From: Photobacterium salinisoli
Lineage (GTDB): Bacteria; Pseudomonadota; Gammaproteobacteria; Enterobacterales; Vibrionaceae
NCBI RefSeq assembly: GCF_003614885.1
Contig: NZ_QZMS01000011.1
Span: 1,178,001 to 1,242,000 of the forward strand
DNA length: 64,000 bases
Direction: 5' to 3'
The position numbers were made by a program, and so were the translations under genes. This document shows, piece after piece, positions 9,350 to 18,343 of this stretch (the stretch's first letter is position 1; each line of letters starts with the position of its first letter). Below the pieces are notes generated by a model that ran no database searches, was not told the DNA's origin, and saw only the letters and a program-made list of their open reading frames with translations.

Positions 9350-9860
9350 CAGTCAGCTCCCGGTTAAAATCTGCTTTAAAAGTGTGATTAACGTCAAACA
9401 ATATCCAAGATCGAGTATAGGAAAGAATGCTGAAAACGGGTGAAGCAAGTACCACAAATCCGCCATAGTCAGTCGGTAGCACCAGACTGATTGCGGGGGC
9501 TTTTGGGGCCTGAGGATTGAGTTCAGCGAAGCAGATAACCTGTAAATATAAGCAGATAGCCAGATTGTCTGAGGTGAACCTCAGATAGCCGTTTGTAAAC
9601 GATTCAGGTGGCAGATAAGACAATTTTATGATCTGGCATGGTGGCTCTGTGCTTCATGTGCCATTTTTAACAGAGGTATCCCAAGTTACTCAGGTTGCAA
9701 GCGACTCAGGCGGATTGCAACGAACCTCAGGAGCTAGTCTGGGGAAACACCGTTAGCAGAACCTGCAACTGTCAGCGTACTGCCGGTTTTCGGGCAAAGC
9801 GCTCGGCGAGTTCACAAGGGTGTCGTTGCTGGCTGGCATTGCTACGAATCAGGAGAAAAT
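9350..9860. promoter_or_regulatory. 511-base divergent promoter region with long leader
   Basis: Noncoding DNA between the leftward beta-helix gene and the rightward deacetylase. The part next to the deacetylase (about 9690-9860) is GC-richer and has near-repeats (GCAAGCGACTCAGG and GCAACGAACCTCAGG) and a GGGCAAAGCGCTCGG segment, suggesting a structured 5' leader. I could not match it to a known riboswitch. No sigma-54 promoter with correct spacing was found. Confidence 0.35.
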
Positions 9861-10820
9861 ATGGACGTTAAACTGCTGGTAGTGATCCATGCTGAGGAAG
9901 AGTTTGACTGGGATCAGGGATTTAATGCTAGCAATACTGCCGTTACACACCACCATGCCCTGATCCCTTTTATGGGGGAACTGATCGAGACTGGCGCTAA
10001 GATCACCCTGGCTATGGACTATCCGTTCATTGAAAGTGCCGGAGGCAGGGCAGTGATAGCCCATTGTCAAAAAAACGAGGCTGAATGTGTTGAATTTGCT
10101 GCGCATTTACATCCCTGGGTGAATCCGCCCAGAAGCGCGGAGGAGCAGTCTGCGACGGATTTTGAATCTTACCCCTGTAATCTGGCACCGGAACTTGAGT
10201 ATGAAAAAATAAGCAGGCTGACAGAAAGAATTCACGCCGTATCAGGAGCCTCTCCGGTGACGTATCTTGCGGGGCGCTACGGCTATGGCCCTTTTACCAG
10301 TGATCATTTACGTGCATTGGGCTATCAGGTTGATCTCAGTATCAGTGCTTACTGTGACTTCAGTCATCAGCAAGGGCCTGATTTTAGTGAATATACCAAT
10401 GCCCTTTTTGTTGAAAATGCGATTCGGCATATTCCGCATACCAGCTCCTGGCTATCGGTTTCAAAGCGGGTTGAAAAGAAAGCGAATCGGTGTCCGGCAT
10501 GGTGCCGGACAGTGAAAAGCAAGCATGTCAGTCGTTTTTTGGCGAAGGTACTTCGTCTGAGCCGGCACCGTCTGTCGCCGGAAGGCAATGATCTCTCTCA
10601 GCTTCAGGCCATCACGCAAGCTCAGATGGCAATAGGGCAGGACGTATTTGTACTGTCATTTCATTCCCCCAGTCTGGTTGCTGGCATGACGCCTTATGTG
10701 CCCACAATCAAAGACTGCGAGCGATTGAAAAACACTACGCGGTGCTATATTGAGTGGTTCCAGCGGGAGCTGAACGGCGAAATTGTTCTGGCGAAAGACA
10801 TGGCAGTCACTCAGGGATAA
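9861..10820 (+). CDS. WalW-like polysaccharide deacetylase (NodB fold)
   Basis: A 319-residue protein beginning VKLLVVIHAEEEFDWDQGF, the WalW-type version of the NodB first motif. It continues with AAHLHPWVNPP (histidine motif near residue 85) and AGRYGYG near 140. Such proteins remove acetyl groups from sugars or are inactive relatives; here it is the first gene of a rightward EPS unit with the flippase, 12 bases apart. The start follows CAGGAGAAAAT. It lacks a signal peptide, so it probably acts on cytoplasmic or lipid-linked precursors. Substrate unknown. Confidence 0.8.
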   Translation: MDVKLLVVIHAEEEFDWDQGFNASNTAVTHHHALIPFMGELIETGAKITLAMDYPFIESAGGRAVIAHCQKNEAECVEFAAHLHPWVNPPRSAEEQSATDFESYPCNLAPELEYEKISRLTERIHAVSGASPVTYLAGRYGYGPFTSDHLRALGYQVDLSISAYCDFSHQQGPDFSEYTNALFVENAIRHIPHTSSWLSVSKRVEKKANRCPAWCRTVKSKHVSRFLAKVLRLSRHRLSPEGNDLSQLQAITQAQMAIGQDVFVLSFHSPSLVAGMTPYVPTIKDCERLKNTTRCYIEWFQRELNGEIVLAKDMAVTQG

Positions 10821-10832
10821 GGGCAGCGACCT

Positions 10833-12299
10833 ATGGCAGATCAGTATTCCCAGGCGATATTTTCCGGTGCCAAGTGGTCGATGATCACGATTTGGTACAA
10901 CCGCTGTATCGGGCTGGTCAGCACGTTAGTGCTTGTGCGTTTACTGTCGCCGGAAGATTATGGCATCGCCGGTTTCACTATGTTTTTTGTGTATTTTTTC
11001 ATTGCGCTATCGACTGTGGGCACAAAGCGATATGTGCTGATGGAAGATATGACAGATGAAAATAAACTGCACAGTATCTGGTCTTTAAATTTATTGTTTC
11101 GTTTAGTGTCCGCATTTTTCTTATTTCTGTCGGCTGATTGGGTTGCTGTTTACACCAGTGAACCAGAGATGGTGGTGGTCATTCGTGTCGTCAGTATTAT
11201 TCCCGTTATTCTGGCTTTTCATAATGTGGGCATGGATCTGTTCGAAAAAAACTTCAACTTTAAAATGGAAACCATGATGCTGATGGTGGCTAAAACGCTC
11301 GGCAGCGTGTGTACCATAGGCGTTGCGCTAGTGATAGGAAATTACTGGGCTTTAATTGCCGGTGTTATATTGATGGCCGTCATTGAAGTGATAACCAGCT
11401 ATATTCTTTGCCCTTTTCGGCCCAGGTGGTGTACACAATACTGGAAAGATCAGTGGATTATCTCTAAGTGGTTATACCTTGTATCTGTGTCTGGGTATTT
11501 GCGTTCCAGAGTAGATATGTTGCTCTTGGGTAATATTCTTAATAGCCGGAACGTTGGTTTTTATAATATGGGACAGGAGTTTTCCTGGCTGCCGTTTACT
11601 GACTTTCTGGCGCCTATGAATCACGGGGCATTTTCCGTGTTTTCAAAACTGAAAGATCAGGACAGCTTACTGAAAGAAAGACTGTATTCACAAATGGCAT
11701 TGTTAATGTTTCTTGCCATGCCGGTATCTTTTGGCGTATGCGCCATTGCGGAAGATTTTGTTTATGTCGTTCTCGGTGAAAAATGGATTGATGTTATTCC
11801 TGTTATGCAGAATCTGTCATTTTTAATGATTGTCATGACAATGTACATGTTAATACAAACGGTATTCATCTTAAAATCCAGGATGCCATTGTTATTTAAG
11901 TGTGATTGTCTGGCGATCTTGTTAGTGATCGGCAGTTTTTATGGGACCGGCTACGATGACCCTGACAGACTGTCTTTTGTTCGCTTACTGGTTGGCGGTT
12001 TATTTCTGGTATGCGTGACAATAGTGTTCTTGTATGTGATCAGGTTGCAGGCCAGGCGTATATTACCCGCTATTCTTGTACCCTTTTTCGTTTCAGTGTT
12101 GATGTATTTCTGCGTGATGGCTGTGGTATCAGAAATAGACAGTCACTTATGGGGTTTACTTCTGGGCATAGTAACAGGTGCCATGGTATATACGGTTTGT
12201 ATGGTGGTATTACTGCCGGTTTCAATCCGAGTGATTCCTGAATATCGGAGTATACAAGCCAAAATAGGCAAAATAATCAGAACCCCTATGTTTGATTAA
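10833..12299 (+). CDS. Polysaccharide repeat-unit flippase (Wzx/MOP-type)
   Basis: A 488-residue integral membrane protein with about 12-14 hydrophobic segments. The N-terminus AIFSGAKWSMITIWYNRCIGLVSTLVLVRLLSPEDYGIAG is typical of the polysaccharide-synthesis/flippase family. The predicted role is to move undecaprenyl-linked repeat units across the inner membrane for the XrtA-associated exopolysaccharide. It is 12 bases downstream of the WalW-like deacetylase and likely cotranscribed. Confidence 0.85.
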   Translation: MADQYSQAIFSGAKWSMITIWYNRCIGLVSTLVLVRLLSPEDYGIAGFTMFFVYFFIALSTVGTKRYVLMEDMTDENKLHSIWSLNLLFRLVSAFFLFLSADWVAVYTSEPEMVVVIRVVSIIPVILAFHNVGMDLFEKNFNFKMETMMLMVAKTLGSVCTIGVALVIGNYWALIAGVILMAVIEVITSYILCPFRPRWCTQYWKDQWIISKWLYLVSVSGYLRSRVDMLLLGNILNSRNVGFYNMGQEFSWLPFTDFLAPMNHGAFSVFSKLKDQDSLLKERLYSQMALLMFLAMPVSFGVCAIAEDFVYVVLGEKWIDVIPVMQNLSFLMIVMTMYMLIQTVFILKSRMPLLFKCDCLAILLVIGSFYGTGYDDPDRLSFVRLLVGGLFLVCVTIVFLYVIRLQARRILPAILVPFFVSVLMYFCVMAVVSEIDSHLWGLLLGIVTGAMVYTVCMVVLLPVSIRVIPEYRSIQAKIGKIIRTPMFD

Positions 12300-12557
12300 C
12301 GCCATTAACAGTAGAAAATTTTATAGCTATTTCACAAAAGCGATTGAAGACTACTGGATTGATTGCATAACTGTACTGCAAAATGTGATAAGAGTCGTTT
12401 GCTGGTGACAAATTATTCATAGTCAAAATTTTGTTGGTTCGTTAATCAGGACCTATAGTGAAAGAAGGGGTTAAAAAGGTCACAGTGTCTTTTAAATATG
12501 CCAGCTGGAAGCCCAGATAATCTGAGCCTTTCACACGCTCAGATAAGGAGTTGAACA

Positions 12558-12677
12558 GTGGAATCAATCCTTTTCGCGATGGGGCTGTTTGTCTTGGTAT
12601 ATCTTTGTTTACGCTCAATAAGGCAGGACAAAGAATGCCTGGGAAAACAGCAAAATAATACAAAGCATCGACGTTAG
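12558..12677 (+). CDS. 39-residue single-span membrane peptide (small ORF)
   Basis: GTG at 12558 opens a 39-codon frame ending TAG 12677. It is preceded by AAGGAG at a seven-base spacing and ends 11 bases before the ligase start. The peptide starts MESILFAMGLFVLVYLCL (one membrane span), then is basic and hydrophilic (RSIRQDKECLGKQQNNTKHRR). The strong ribosome-binding site, tight spacing to the next gene and membrane-plus-basic-tail layout support a real small protein acting with the membrane ligase. I know no family for it. Confidence 0.6.
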   Translation: MESILFAMGLFVLVYLCLRSIRQDKECLGKQQNNTKHRR

Positions 12678-12688
12678 GGAGCTGGAGA

Positions 12689-14029
12689 ATGAGAGATGTC
12701 GTCTTAATCAGCGTTTTCCTGATCCTGGCTTGTTTTGCGCTGAGACGTTCTTATATCGCAGTATCCCTCTGGCTGTGGTCGGGTTTATTTGTACCTGCCT
12801 ATTGGGTTTACGGGTTTGCCAAACCTATCAGTTACAACACTGTGTTTGCCCTGCTGACGCTGATTACTTATCTTTTTTCCAGGAAGAAACCAACTGTTTT
12901 ATTTGACGGGGCCATCTTCATTGCTCTCGTGTTCTGGCTTCATACTGGTTTAACTACCTACAACACCATTATTTTTCCTGAACTGGTTTGGCCGGAATGG
13001 GAGAAATTTTCCAAGATATTTCTGTTGTTCATCATGATTACATTAATCATCCGGCAAAAGCATGAGTTCGAAATGCTGTTGTGGGGGATATTGATGTCAG
13101 TTGGCTTTTTTGGTGCTGTGGAAGGACTGAAGTTTCTGGCCAGTTTAGGTGGACATAGAATCCAGGGGCCAACCGGTCATTTGATCTCAGACAATAACCA
13201 TCTTGCCGCCGCTCTGTGTATGGTGATCCCTTTATGTATCTATCAGTTGAAGTCCGTTCAGGAAAGGTGGATTCGTTTTGGCTTGATTTCCATGTTAGTA
13301 CTGTGTGTTTTATCCGTGCTGGGCACTTATTCCAGAGGAGGCGTGCTTGCCCTGGCAGTGATCGGCTGTTACTTCTGGTTCAGAAGCAATAAGAAAGTCC
13401 TGACATTATTTGGTGTGGCGATTATCGTTTCAGTATCCGTCTTACTGTTACCGGAAAATTGGTACGACAGGATGGAAACCATAGAAACGGCTACCGAGGA
13501 TTCTTCTTTCACTAACCGGCTGACATCGTGGAAAATCCACACATTGATGGCGCTGGAACGGCCGGTATTGGGGGCTGGATTCAAAGCCACCTATTTCCAG
13601 CCGGTGTGGGACAGACTCGCGCTGGATATTTATAAAATAGATATCATTGAAACCCCGCCTCCCGGTGAAGAAAGCTGGGCTGCGCACAGTATTTATTTTC
13701 AGGTTTTGGGCGACCACGGCTTTGTCGGGTTCTCCCTGTTCATGCTGGTTATCCTGCTGCTGTTTTTGAAAATGCGCTGGGTCATAGTGACACTGAGGCG
13801 ACCGCCATGGAATGACACTCACCACTGGCAGATTGATCTGGCGCGCATGATGCAGGTGTCGTTACTGGGCTATTGCACGGCAGGGGCCGCGCTCTCGCTG
13901 GCGTACCTTGAGCTTTTCTGGGTATTAGCCGCGGCTATGGCGGCGTTAAGTATGCAAGTGAAAGTCATGGTCAGCCAGCACGCGCGAAGAAAACCCATGT
14001 CAGAATTACAGGGTATGTCTTCTACTTAA
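12689..14029 (+). CDS. O-antigen-ligase/polymerase-type protein, exosortase A-associated
   Basis: A 446-residue membrane protein with about ten to twelve spans and the Wzy/WaaL signature region: LGTYSRGGVLALAV near 210-225 and a large periplasmic loop with RLTSWKIHTLMALERPVLGAGF, ending EESWAAHSIYFQVLGDHGFVGF. It matches the putative O-glycosylation ligase found only with exosortase A. It would polymerise EPS units or attach glycans to sorted proteins; which is unresolved. Start has GGAG in GGAGCTGGAGA. Convergent with the leftward operon that ends at 14086. Confidence 0.88.
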   Translation: MRDVVLISVFLILACFALRRSYIAVSLWLWSGLFVPAYWVYGFAKPISYNTVFALLTLITYLFSRKKPTVLFDGAIFIALVFWLHTGLTTYNTIIFPELVWPEWEKFSKIFLLFIMITLIIRQKHEFEMLLWGILMSVGFFGAVEGLKFLASLGGHRIQGPTGHLISDNNHLAAALCMVIPLCIYQLKSVQERWIRFGLISMLVLCVLSVLGTYSRGGVLALAVIGCYFWFRSNKKVLTLFGVAIIVSVSVLLLPENWYDRMETIETATEDSSFTNRLTSWKIHTLMALERPVLGAGFKATYFQPVWDRLALDIYKIDIIETPPPGEESWAAHSIYFQVLGDHGFVGFSLFMLVILLLFLKMRWVIVTLRRPPWNDTHHWQIDLARMMQVSLLGYCTAGAALSLAYLELFWVLAAAMAALSMQVKVMVSQHARRKPMSELQGMSST

Positions 14030-14085
14030 TGTGCTGAAGATATGTTCAAAAAGTCGTGTTACCCATGATGTATTCCCTCTACGAC

Positions 14086-15249
14086 TCAGGATCTGGCAAT
14101 TAACGACTCAAAAATACTGACGATTTTTCGTGCATTGTCCGACCAGGTCAGTTGCTGCCTGGTAATGCTGGCCGCGGCATGTTCACTTAACTCCTGACGG
14201 AGTGCTTCATCGGACAACAAACGTTTTACTTGATTCAGCATGTCGGGCAAGTGTCCTGCTTTGAACAGCAGGGCATTTTCGCCGTCAGTCAGCAGTTCTT
14301 TAATGTTGTCGCTATCTGGCGCGACGATGGCTTTGCCGCACGCCAGGTATTCGATCAGCTTGAGCGGTGAGCACCAGGGGGTGACCGCTGGTTGCAGGGC
14401 AATGTCTATCTGGGTTAACCATTCCGCGATATGCTGGCGATCAATCAATCCTGTGATGTGAATCTGATGCTCGGCTTTGAGATCGCGTGCCTGCTTTTTG
14501 AGTGTATCCAGAACCGGGCCGTCACCGATGATAAGGAATTTGACTTCCGGATCGTCAGGGTTTCGCTGCCGGTTGAAATCAGCAATCAGTGATAAAACGT
14601 GATCTAATTGATGCCACTCACGGCAGAACCCGACAAAACCTACCACCAGGCTACCTGCGAGTTCAGGTTTTTTTTCCTTGCCGGTAACAGGATGAAATAC
14701 GCGGCTGTCGATTCCGTTAGGAATCACACTGATGGCGGACTCAGGTACGCCAGCCCGCCGGACATAGCTGGCCAGTACATGACTGACAGGCAGAGTATGG
14801 TCGGCATTTCGCCATGTGAACAGTTCAGACCAGCGGGCCAGCCAGGTGAACGACAATCCGCCATAGGCATTGCGCTCATCAAATAATGGGGAGTTGATTT
14901 CTAATAGCAGTGGCACATTGAACAATTGTTTCGCCAGTATCCCGGAGGGAAGAAACAGGTTGTAGCGCTCATAAATGGCATCCGGTTTTTCCCGGTACAG
15001 AGTGATGCATAACTTGCCGAAATCATAAACGCTATAGCCAAACTCCAGGAGCTCACATAAGAAACGGGGCAGCATGTGGCGCACTTTACTGACCCAGCCG
15101 CCGTCAGCGCCAAAGTCGGCCTGATCAGACACAGCCGGCGCCACCACCACTACTTCATGGCCTTGTTCGCGAAGGGCGCTGATGATCGCCTCAATATGGA
15201 CATACTGGCCGTCTTTGGAGGCGACCCTGTGGTGATATAGAATCTTCAT
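14086..15249 (-). CDS. GT4 glycosyltransferase, exosortase A-associated
   Basis: A 387-residue GT-B glycosyltransferase. The N-terminal domain begins MKILYHHRVASKDGQYVHIE; the C-terminal GT4 block includes GFVGFCREWHQLDHVLSLI, IIGDGPVLDTLKKQA and SPLKLIEYLACGKAIVAPDSDNI (nucleotide-sugar site EYLACGK). The opening is characteristic of a glycosyltransferase family restricted to XrtA/PEP-CTERM loci. Its ATG overlaps the preceding gene's TGA by four bases. It is the last gene of the leftward operon. Confidence 0.88.
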   Translation of the reverse strand: MKILYHHRVASKDGQYVHIEAIISALREQGHEVVVVAPAVSDQADFGADGGWVSKVRHMLPRFLCELLEFGYSVYDFGKLCITLYREKPDAIYERYNLFLPSGILAKQLFNVPLLLEINSPLFDERNAYGGLSFTWLARWSELFTWRNADHTLPVSHVLASYVRRAGVPESAISVIPNGIDSRVFHPVTGKEKKPELAGSLVVGFVGFCREWHQLDHVLSLIADFNRQRNPDDPEVKFLIIGDGPVLDTLKKQARDLKAEHQIHITGLIDRQHIAEWLTQIDIALQPAVTPWCSPLKLIEYLACGKAIVAPDSDNIKELLTDGENALLFKAGHLPDMLNQVKRLLSDEALRQELSEHAAASITRQQLTWSDNARKIVSIFESLIARS

Positions 15250-16436
15250 GATGCGTCCTTGATCAAACGGTTAAACAACTGATATTGACCTTCAGAGGTG
15301 GCAGACCAGTCAAATTGCTCGGCGTAATGACGCGTTTCAGCGCGGGCAAAAGGCTTATTCAGCAACTGGCGGATACCATCGGCGATGGCCGTGACATTAC
15401 GCTCAACCAATGTCCCTGCCTGCGGTTTACGGACGACTTCAGGTGTGCCCCAGATATTGGTCGCCACAACAGGCGTGCCGCAAGCCATGGCTTCAAGCAG
15501 TACATTCGCCCAGCCTTCTCTGTCAGAAGCCAGTGCCAGTATGTCAGCCGCGCCATAATAGGCGGATAATTCTTCCTGACTGAGTTTGCCCAGAAAGCGT
15601 ACCCTGTGGGCAATGCCGTGCTGGTTGGCCAGGGCGGACAGTGCTTTTGCTTTGGGGCCAGTGCCGGCAATTAACAGCAGGGCATCCGGAATGTGACGCA
15701 GGGCTTCGATGACTAAGTGGTGCCCCTTACGCTCTATAAGCAGACCGACGGATAAGATGACAGGGACATTAACCGGCAGGTTCAGTGCCTGTCTGAGCGC
15801 GGGTTGCTGGCTTTCATCGCTGAAACTGAACAGCTCTAAATCCACTCCGTTTCTTAGCGTGCTGACTTTATCCGGTGCTGCCCCTAATTCGATCATGCTT
15901 TGTCGCAGTGCTTCACACACCGCAAGGTTATGGTTGCTGACCGATAGCACCTGCTGAATACGCTTACGGGCTTTTGGGTAAGAGGGGATCAGATTGATGT
16001 CTGTCCCTCTTGCAGTCATGGTAAAAGGTTTGTTTAAGGTGCTGGCGACCGAAGCTATGGCCACCCCGTCGGGGTAAAAATAGTGGCCATCAATCAGATC
16101 AAATTCGAATCCTTGCCGCATTAAGCGTTCTATTTGTTTGTGCAGGGTATAGGCCAGCGTCGATGGCGTCAAAGACATCCCCAGTTTAGGAATAACCAGG
16201 TACCTCGGATGATAAATGCGTATGCCATAGCGACTCTCGGTGAAGGGGACAGACGCATATTCGCTGTATTGCCCAAACACAGGATGGCTGAATGGGAACC
16301 AGGGAACAGGTGCTATCACAGTTATCTCAGTCTGCGGATAATGTTTTTTTAACTGGCGCAGCCGGGTTTCAACGAAAATGCCGTGCCTGGGATTATTCGC
16401 GTTAGGGTAGAGCGTTGAAATGGTCAGAATTTTCAC
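15246..16436 (-). CDS. GT4 glycosyltransferase
   Basis: A 396-residue GT-B enzyme with GTG start at 16436 that overlaps the upstream stop codon by one base. The donor-binding block reads VGLLIERKGHHLVIEAL, LLIAGTGPKAKALSAL and LLEAMACGTPVVATNIWGTPEVV. It adds a sugar to the lipid-linked repeat unit; donor and linkage unknown. It lies between the amidotransferase and the XrtA GT4 and was probably cotranscribed with both. Confidence 0.88.
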   Translation of the reverse strand: MKILTISTLYPNANNPRHGIFVETRLRQLKKHYPQTEITVIAPVPWFPFSHPVFGQYSEYASVPFTESRYGIRIYHPRYLVIPKLGMSLTPSTLAYTLHKQIERLMRQGFEFDLIDGHYFYPDGVAIASVASTLNKPFTMTARGTDINLIPSYPKARKRIQQVLSVSNHNLAVCEALRQSMIELGAAPDKVSTLRNGVDLELFSFSDESQQPALRQALNLPVNVPVILSVGLLIERKGHHLVIEALRHIPDALLLIAGTGPKAKALSALANQHGIAHRVRFLGKLSQEELSAYYGAADILALASDREGWANVLLEAMACGTPVVATNIWGTPEVVRKPQAGTLVERNVTAIADGIRQLLNKPFARAETRHYAEQFDWSATSEGQYQLFNRLIKDAS

Positions 16437-18319
16437 TATGCCTGCCTCTCCATAAATTGGGCGAACATCAGTAAACTCCAGAGCACGACACCATGATCGC
16501 GCTGGCCGCTTTCGTGCTCAGCCACAATGGTCCGCAGCTGATGCGGATTAAAATAGCCACAGTCCAGCATGGCGGAAGACAAGATCTGCGCATGAAGCAT
16601 CGGCCGGAGCTGGGTACGAAACCAGTGTGCCAGTGGCATGCTGAATCCCATTTTGGGGCGATATAAAATCTCTCTGGGCAGATAAGGTTCCAGGGCTTTT
16701 TTAAAGCAGAATTTTCCTTCTTGTTTACGAATCAGGTCCTGACTCGGAATTTGAAATGCCCATTCCAGCAGTTGGTGATCAAGCAGGGGGGCACGCACTT
16801 CAAGGGAATTAGCCATACTGGCGCGATCCACCTTGGTCAGAATATCGCCGGGCAGCCAGGTTTTCAGATCAAGGTATTGGATCACTTTCAGCGGATCGTC
16901 GGTAGGCGCATTGAGGGCATGGCGGCGAAGAATCTCACTCCCTGTATAGCCATTGAGCTGATGACGATACGCCGGACTGAGCAGCCGCTGCCTGTCAGCG
17001 AACCTGAATTTTGAGATCGTATTGGCATACGCATCGACACTGTTCATAGCCAGCGACTGGAAGGTTGTTTTGGCTCTGAAGCGCTGAGGCGCCCAGTCGG
17101 CTTTGGGGTATATCTGGCCCAACATGCCAAAAACCGGCTCACGAATTGAAGACGGTATCATCCCCCTGACTTTCTGCTCGGCCAGATGAAACCGGTAGCG
17201 ACGGTAGCCGGCAAAGATTTCGTCTCCTCCGTCACCGGACAGAGCCACTTTGACCTGTTGTCGGGCCAGTTGGCATACCAGATAGGTCGGCAGTGCTGAG
17301 TCGTCTGCAAAAGGTTCATCGTACAGCCGCCCCAGTACTTCCACTAAGCTGACATCATCTGCGTTGATCTGGCGATCATGATGCCGGGTTTGATACTGCT
17401 CAGCAATGCTGCGGGCATACTGGCTTTCATCGAACTGAGCCTGATCAAACCCTATGGCGCAGGTGTTCACCGGATTGGATTGCAGGCCCGACATCAGGGC
17501 CACAATTGCACTGGAATCGACGCCTCCTGACAGGAAGGCCCCGAGGGGCACATCCGACACCATGCGGATTCTGACAGCCTCGAGCAGTTTATCGACCAGT
17601 GCCTCCTGCGTATCGTGCCAGCTGAGTGTGGTCGCAGGCGCACTGAGATCCCAGTAGGCGCTGGCCGTAATAGCGGCACCCGGTGTGAGCTGAAGATAAT
17701 GCCCGGCAGGGAGCTTGAATATGTGTTTATAAGCGGTGAACGGGTCAGGAACATACCCGAACATCAGGTATTCTTCGGCCATTTCGTCGCGCAGGGTGCG
17801 GGACACATCAGGGTGTGCAATCAATACTTTCAGCTCAGAGGCAAAAACCATTTGCCCTTTGGATGTCAGGCTGTAAAAAAGCGGCTTTTTACCTAGCCGA
17901 TCCCGGGCAAGGAAGAGGGTCGAGGTGTTTTTATCCCAGATGGCGAAGGCAAACATGCCTCGAAAATGGCTGACGCAGTCTTTACCCCATTGCTCCCAGG
18001 CATGAACAATCACCTCGGTATCACTGACGGTACGGAATTGATGACCCAGACTTTTCAGCTGTTTGACCAGAGCTTTGAAATTGTAAATTTCGCCATTAAA
18101 GACAACTGCGACTGTGCTGTCTTCATTAAACAGCGGCTGATGTCCGCCGGACAGGTCAATAATAGACAGGCGGCGATGGGCCAGCCCGACAAGGTCATCG
18201 ACGAAATAACCTTCATCATCCGGGCCTCGATGATGCTGTATCCTGTTAATGTGCTGCAACAGCCGAGTGTCAATAATGCCTGAATGTTGCACGTTGAAAA
18301 TACCCGCAATACCGCACAT
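16436..18319 (-). CDS. Exosortase A-associated asparagine synthetase-like amidotransferase 1
   Basis: A 627-residue class II glutamine amidotransferase. Cys2 in MCGIAGIFN is the glutaminase nucleophile, and the synthetase domain has the PP-loop SGGVDSS near residue 263 and SGDGGDEIFAGYRRY near 360. Length and domain order match the amidotransferase 1 linked to exosortase A. It would amidate a sugar acid or other carboxylate in the EPS pathway; the target is inferred only. It sits between exosortase A and the glycosyltransferase pair. Confidence 0.9.
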   Translation of the reverse strand: MCGIAGIFNVQHSGIIDTRLLQHINRIQHHRGPDDEGYFVDDLVGLAHRRLSIIDLSGGHQPLFNEDSTVAVVFNGEIYNFKALVKQLKSLGHQFRTVSDTEVIVHAWEQWGKDCVSHFRGMFAFAIWDKNTSTLFLARDRLGKKPLFYSLTSKGQMVFASELKVLIAHPDVSRTLRDEMAEEYLMFGYVPDPFTAYKHIFKLPAGHYLQLTPGAAITASAYWDLSAPATTLSWHDTQEALVDKLLEAVRIRMVSDVPLGAFLSGGVDSSAIVALMSGLQSNPVNTCAIGFDQAQFDESQYARSIAEQYQTRHHDRQINADDVSLVEVLGRLYDEPFADDSALPTYLVCQLARQQVKVALSGDGGDEIFAGYRRYRFHLAEQKVRGMIPSSIREPVFGMLGQIYPKADWAPQRFRAKTTFQSLAMNSVDAYANTISKFRFADRQRLLSPAYRHQLNGYTGSEILRRHALNAPTDDPLKVIQYLDLKTWLPGDILTKVDRASMANSLEVRAPLLDHQLLEWAFQIPSQDLIRKQEGKFCFKKALEPYLPREILYRPKMGFSMPLAHWFRTQLRPMLHAQILSSAMLDCGYFNPHQLRTIVAEHESGQRDHGVVLWSLLMFAQFMERQA

Positions 18320-18343
18320 AACCTTCTCCCTGGTGTGATTTCA

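Noticed and set aside
9261..9623. 120-codon leftward open frame overlapping the beta-helix gene start and upstream region
   Set aside because: Composition is not protein-like, has no ribosome-binding site, and covers the promoter region.
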